From: Methylorubrum populi
GTDB lineage: Bacteria; Pseudomonadota; Alphaproteobacteria; Rhizobiales; Beijerinckiaceae
DNA: 64,000 bases
Assembly (NCBI GenBank): GCA_036946625.1
Contig: JAQIIU010000002.1
Location: 496,001-560,000, forward strand
Direction: 5' to 3'
Shown here in pieces: positions 61,700 through 64,000 of the stretch. Position numbers and translations under genes: made by a program. The notes beneath the pieces are model-generated. The model was given only the letters and a program-made list of their open reading frames with translations, made no database searches and had not been told where the DNA came from. Every line of letters begins with the position of its first letter. The stretch's first letter is position 1.

Positions 61700-62110
61700 G
61701 CCGCTCGTCGTCGGCCGGTACGATCCGTCATCGCGCGGGAGAGCCGAGACTGGCGGCGAAAGACGACGGACCGCTCGAACGTGTCCTCCGGCTCTCGTCG
61801 CGCTCCGGGTTGCTTCGCCTGACGGCTCGCAATGACGGTGTGAGACGACATCCGGTTGATGTCTTCGGCCTCTCCTGCGTCATCGCGAGGCGAAGCCGTG
61901 GCGATCCAGGGCGCGCCCTTTCCGGACCCGTCGCGCCCTGGATCGCTTCGCGGCCGCTCGCGATGACGGAGGGGGGCCAAACCCGAAGCGATCAATCGGA
62001 AACGGTGTGAGCGTCCCTCTTCGTCATTGCGAGGCTCGGCGCAAGCAATCCGGAGCGCCGTCGTCTCCGGAGAGGGTGCGCCGCCGGATCGTCTTGCGTC
62101 GGTCCGCGAA
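61700..62110. repeat. Cluster of R2 repeats
   Basis: The 540-base gap between the cyclotransferase and the carboxylase gene holds no gene. It contains an R2-related unit (about 61724-61846, ending 'GCAATGACGGTGTGAG'), a full R2 copy (61850-62007) and a partial one (62010-62110, 'CGTCATTGCGAGGCTCGGCG'). Three tandem related units in one gap are the densest repeat block in the window. Confidence 0.7.
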
Positions 62111-62129
62111 GATCGAAGCACCGCGTCGA

Positions 62130-64000
<1,871 letters not shown>

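Overview
The window is high-GC DNA that looks like an alphaproteobacterial chromosome, most likely Methylobacterium/Methylorubrum. This is inferred from gene content: a urease operon with a fused gamma-beta subunit, bchD-bchO next to crtI-crtB (aerobic anoxygenic phototrophy), a DksA with a single cysteine, a GcrA-like zinc protein, many palindromic intergenic repeats, and a biotin carboxylase of propionyl-CoA carboxylase type. No rRNA, tRNA or CRISPR array was seen.

Positions 1 to about 27.4 kb are accessory DNA. The left part starts inside a tyrosine recombinase followed by two small coiled-coil genes (a mobility trio). Next come a PIN-like protein, a HEPN-like protein and, on the other strand, a complete three-gene ABC-three-component (ABC-3C) conflict system: nuclease effector, middle component, and SMC-like ATPase with a zinc-hook CPxC. 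A serine resolvase and a nucleoside deaminase follow. From 9.3 to 16.7 kb are a secreted protein, a lipoprotein, a flagellin divergent from an AraC-family regulator, a PilZ protein, a PAS protein and several unknowns. From 16.9 to 19.2 kb is a mobilization module (relaxase, ribbon-helix-helix accessory protein, unknown) with a candidate oriT. A split Rpn-type nuclease gene follows, then a second defence cluster: RecD2-like helicase, AvcD-type anti-phage dCTP deaminase, a DUF488-like gene overlapping avcD, and a PIN-like protein.

From about 27.5 kb the genes look like core chromosome: an SGNH-like membrane protein, dksA, slyX, a PilZ gene bordered by an IS4-family element, ilvA, a VanZ-like protein, a UDP-glucuronate epimerase-like gene beside a decayed 3' fragment of a UDP-glucose dehydrogenase gene, and a RutF-like flavin reductase. 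The urease operon (ureD-ureAB-ureC-DUF29-DUF29-ureE-ureF-ureG, 40.6-46.9 kb) carries two DUF29 genes between the catalytic and nickel-delivery genes. A minus-strand photosynthesis string (cold-shock protein, DUF192, bchD, bchO, then crtI, crtB) fills 47.0-53.7 kb, with a PpsR/CrtJ-type TGT-N12-ACA palindrome on the crtI start codon. Then come efp with its modification genes epmA and epmB, housekeeping and DUF genes, and the 3' part of a biotin-dependent carboxylase gene at the right edge.

Three families of intergenic palindromic repeats, called R1, R2 and R3 here, recur through the core part. One R3 hairpin supplies the last codons of crtB, and one R1 copy lies where the UDP-glucose dehydrogenase gene was truncated.
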